9,105 bases of DNA from Thiohalobacter sp. (GTDB lineage Bacteria > Pseudomonadota > Gammaproteobacteria > DSM-19610), in assembly GCA_027080445.1 (NCBI GenBank), contig JALWRY010000041.1, forward strand, positions 1 through 9,105, read 5' to 3'. The translations under genes and the position numbers were made by a program. Each line of letters begins with the position of its first letter. The stretch's first letter is position 1. Positions 6,981-9,105 of this stretch are shown piece by piece. Under the pieces are notes generated by a model. The model was given only the letters and a program-made list of their open reading frames with translations. It made no database searches and was not told the origin of the DNA.

Positions 6981-7064
6981 CCGTCATTGCGAGCAAAGCG
7001 CGGCAATCTCCCACGGTCTGGCACCAAACTCAAAGAGATTGCCGCGCTTCGCTCGCAATGACGG
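6981..7064. repeat. Dispersed inverted repeat with 30-bp arms (ERSAAIS/RFARND-type element)
   Basis: The left arm is 6981-7010 (starts CCGTCATTGCGAG, ends GGCAATCTC) and the right arm is 7035-7064 (starts GAGATTGCCGCG, ends GCAATGACGG). They are reverse complements at 29 of 30 positions; the one mismatch is A6995 against C7050. The 24-base spacer is 7011-7034. This matches from memory the very common bacterial repeat whose reverse strand is often mistranslated as CERSAAIS and RFARND. It begins 5 bases after the channel stop. Transcribed, it would form a long GC-rich hairpin, but no run of T follows either arm, so it is not a standard intrinsic terminator. It may stabilise the upstream mRNA end or block 3' exonucleases. 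Confidence 0.9.
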
Positions 7065-7109
7065 TTGTCAAGTCTTGAAACCCCGCCCGCAAAGCCCGAC
7101 ACTGCGCGC
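7065..7109 (+). other. Short leader between the inverted repeat and dnaE
   Basis: These 45 bases lie between the right arm of the inverted repeat and the dnaE ATG. I see no convincing -10/-35 pair, no Shine-Dalgarno next to the ATG and no stem-loop. An in-frame TTG at 7065 is open to the dnaE start, but it would add 15 residues that the family lacks. Confidence 0.4.
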
Positions 7110-9105
7110 ATGAATCCCGCTTTCGTCCACCTCCACCTGCACACCGAGTACTCGCTGGTCGATGGTACGGTGCGCGTCAAGCCATTGGTGAAGGCGGTGG
7201 CGGAAGCCGGCATGCCGGCGGTTGCGGTGACAGACCAGAGCAACCTGTTCGCCATGGTCAAGTTCTACCGTGCGGCGCTGGCGGCAGGTGTGAAGCCCAT
7301 TATCGGCGTGGACATCCGGGTGCGCGACCCGGAGCAGCCTGCGCAGCCGTTCCGGCTGGTGCTGTTGTGCAAGAACAGGACCGGTTACCGTAATATGACC
7401 GAGCTGGTGTCGCGCAGTTACCTGGAGGGGCAGCACCAGTCTATCCCCATGATCAATATGGACTGGTTACCCGGTTCTACCGAGGGTCTGATTGTGCTGT
7501 CGGGCGGGCGTGAAGGGGATATCGGCAGCGCCATTCTGTCCGATAACCCGGTACTCGCCGAGCAACGCCTGAAACGCTGGCAGGAACTGTTTCCCGATCA
7601 TTTCTACCTGGAGTTGCAACGCACTGGTCGTGACGGCGAGGAAGACTACCTGCACGCTGCGGTGGAACTGGCGGCGCGCCATGATGTGCCTGTGGTGGCG
7701 ACCAACGATGTGCACTTTCTCCGCCAGGACGAGTTCGACGCCCACGAAGTTCGCGTGTGCATCCACGATGGCCGCACACTGGACGACCCGCGGCGTATCA
7801 AACGGCATTCCGAGCAGCAATACCTGCGAACCCCGGCAGAAATGCAGGAACTGTTTTCGGACATTCCCGAGGCGCTGGAGAACAGCGTCGAGATTGCCCG
7901 CCGCTGCACACTGGAACTGACGCTGGGCAAGAACTACCTGCCGGATTTCCCGGTTCCGGACGGCATGACCATGGACGAATTTTTTCGTGCCGAGGCGCAT
8001 GCCGGTCTTGAAGAGCGGCTGGCCTTCCTGTTCGATACCGAAGCGGAGGATTTCGCCGAAAAGCGCAAGCCCTACGACGAACGCCTGGAAATCGAACTCG
8101 ACGTGATTCTCTCCATGGGATTTCCCGGGTACTTCCTGATCGTCGCCGATTTCATTCGCTGGGCCAAGCAAAACGGCGTACCCGTCGGGCCGGGACGTGG
8201 TTCCGGCGCCGGTTCACTGGTGGCCTATGCGCTGACCATCACCGACCTCGACCCACTCAAGTATGAACTGTTGTTCGAGCGCTTCCTCAACCCCGAACGT
8301 GTGTCCATGCCGGATTTCGACGTGGACTTCTGCATGGACGGTCGTGACCGCGTCATCGATTACGTGGCGCAACACTATGGCCGCGAGAAAGTCTCGCAGA
8401 TCATTACCTATGGTTCCCTGGCGGCCAAGGCCGTGGTGCGTGATGTCGGGCGGGTACTGGGCCACCCCTATGGCTTTGTCGATCGTATCGCCAAGCTGAT
8501 TCCGTTCGAGATCGGCATGACCCTCGACAAGGCGCTGGAACAGGAACAGGCGCTGGCGGATCTGTATAAAGACGACGAGGAAGTGCGCGATCTGATCGAT
8601 ATGGCGCGTTCGCTGGAAGGCCTGTCGCGCAATGCCGGCAAGCATGCCGGCGGTGTGGTGATCTCACCGACCAAACTCACCGACTTTACCCCGGTCTATT
8701 GCGAACAGGGCGGCGTCAATGTCGTCAGCCAGTTCGACAAGGACGATGTGGAAGCCGTGGGGCTGGTGAAGTTCGATTTCCTCGGCCTGCGCACACTGAC
8801 CATCATCGACTGGGCCCTGCAGACCGCTAACAAGCAGCGAGCGGAGCAGGGTGAGCCGCCGATTGATATCGCCGCCATCCCGCTCGATGACGAGGAGGCG
8901 TTCAAACTGCTCAAGGCCTACCGGACGACGGCGGTGTTCCAGCTCGAATCGCGCGGCATGAAAGACCTGATCAAACGACTACAGCCGGACACGTTTGAAG
9001 ACATTATTGCGCTGGTGGCGTTGTTCCGCCCGGGGCCGCTGCAGTCGGGTATGGTGGATGACTTCATTGCGCGTAAACACGGCGCCAAAATCGAATACCC
9101 GCACC
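7110..9105 (+). CDS. dnaE: DNA polymerase III alpha subunit DnaE, N-terminal 665 codons (3' end outside window)
   Basis: DnaE is the replicative polymerase subunit of the Pol III holoenzyme. I read the frame from ATG 7110 to the window edge without a stop or frameshift. It covers the PHP domain (about 1-270), the palm, and part of the thumb and fingers; the E. coli protein has 1160 residues. The Asp-rich motif PDFDVDF (Asp402, 404, 406) holds two of the catalytic aspartates, and Asp556 in LVKFDFLGLRTL is the third. GVPVGPGRGSGAGSLVAYAL, NAGKHAGGVVI and LVALFRPGPLQSGMVD are near-identical to E. coli. ATG 7110 gives MNPAFVHLHLHTEYS, which aligns with the E. coli start (FVHLRVHSDYS). No ribosome site is evident. 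In E. coli dnaE directly follows rnhB; here it follows the inverted repeat and may be read from an upstream promoter or an unseen local one. Confidence 0.97.
   Translation, partial: MNPAFVHLHLHTEYSLVDGTVRVKPLVKAVAEAGMPAVAVTDQSNLFAMVKFYRAALAAGVKPIIGVDIRVRDPEQPAQPFRLVLLCKNRTGYRNMTELVSRSYLEGQHQSIPMINMDWLPGSTEGLIVLSGGREGDIGSAILSDNPVLAEQRLKRWQELFPDHFYLELQRTGRDGEEDYLHAAVELAARHDVPVVATNDVHFLRQDEFDAHEVRVCIHDGRTLDDPRRIKRHSEQQYLRTPAEMQELFSDIPEALENSVEIARRCTLELTLGKNYLPDFPVPDGMTMDEFFRAEAHAGLEERLAFLFDTEAEDFAEKRKPYDERLEIELDVILSMGFPGYFLIVADFIRWAKQNGVPVGPGRGSGAGSLVAYALTITDLDPLKYELLFERFLNPERVSMPDFDVDFCMDGRDRVIDYVAQHYGREKVSQIITYGSLAAKAVVRDVGRVLGHPYGFVDRIAKLIPFEIGMTLDKALEQEQALADLYKDDEEVRDLIDMARSLEGLSRNAGKHAGGVVISPTKLTDFTPVYCEQGGVNVVSQFDKDDVEAVGLVKFDFLGLRTLTIIDWALQTANKQRAEQGEPPIDIAAIPLDDEEAFKLLKAYRTTAVFQLESRGMKDLIKRLQPDTFEDIIALVALFRPGPLQSGMVDDFIARKHGAKIEYPH

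Noticed and set aside
6981..7064. Inverted repeat as an intrinsic terminator
   Set aside because: The hairpin is strong but has no T-run after either arm, and its sequence matches a dispersed repeat family; termination remains untested.
7065..7109. Possible dnaE promoter using TTGTCA at 7065-7070
   Set aside because: No -10-like hexamer lies at the right distance; the following sequence is GC-rich.
6836..7261. Minus-strand open frame of 141 codons containing CERSAAIS and RLPRFARND
   Set aside because: These peptide strings are the well-known translation of the dispersed inverted repeat; the rest is antisense to the channel and dnaE genes. Not a real protein.
7467..8171. Minus-strand open frame of 234 codons opposite dnaE
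   Set aside because: It is antisense to the unbroken, near-identical-to-family DnaE frame.

Overview
The window reads as chromosomal DNA of a Gram-negative gammaproteobacterium with a GC-rich genome (judged by eye). It carries the classic gammaproteobacterial block lpxD-fabZ-lpxA-lpxB-rnhB followed by dnaE. All genes lie on the plus strand, tightly spaced or overlapping, as in the E. coli lipid A / DNA polymerase III region. Protein details, such as the FabZ start MDINEIR and the DnaE motif TDQ, resemble Pseudomonas-type and other non-enteric gammaproteobacteria more than E. coli. The species cannot be named from this sequence.

Bases 1-2712 hold the lipid A block. The 3' end of lpxD is cut by the window edge. 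It is followed by fabZ (hydroxyacyl-ACP dehydratase), lpxA (first acylation of UDP-GlcNAc) and lpxB (lipid A disaccharide synthase). FabZ and LpxA/LpxD compete for the same 3-hydroxyacyl-ACP pool, so the operon couples membrane phospholipid synthesis to lipid A synthesis. Bases 2705-3313 encode ribonuclease HII (rnhB), which overlaps lpxB by 8 bases and probably starts at TTG.

Bases 3326-6975 depart from the textbook order. Two extra genes sit between rnhB and dnaE: an alpha/beta hydrolase of about 404 residues with an unusual cysteine-bearing C-terminal tail, and a large multi-pass MscS-family mechanosensitive channel with a signal peptide and a periplasmic coiled-coil region. Dispersed-repeat sequences lie on both sides of the channel gene. 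A short CCGGC-GAAT-GCCGG type element is at its 5' end, where it confuses the start call. A near-perfect 30-bp-arm inverted repeat lies directly after its stop.

Bases 7110-9105 are the first 665 codons of dnaE, the catalytic subunit of DNA polymerase III, cut by the window end. All gene gaps are short; the largest is the 134-base stretch before dnaE, which is mostly the inverted repeat. I found no RNA genes, CRISPR array, transposase or prophage. The region is mostly housekeeping. The points worth a second look are the two-gene insertion, the hydrolase tail, the LpxA chain-length residue, the repeats, and the partly degenerated PHP domain of DnaE.
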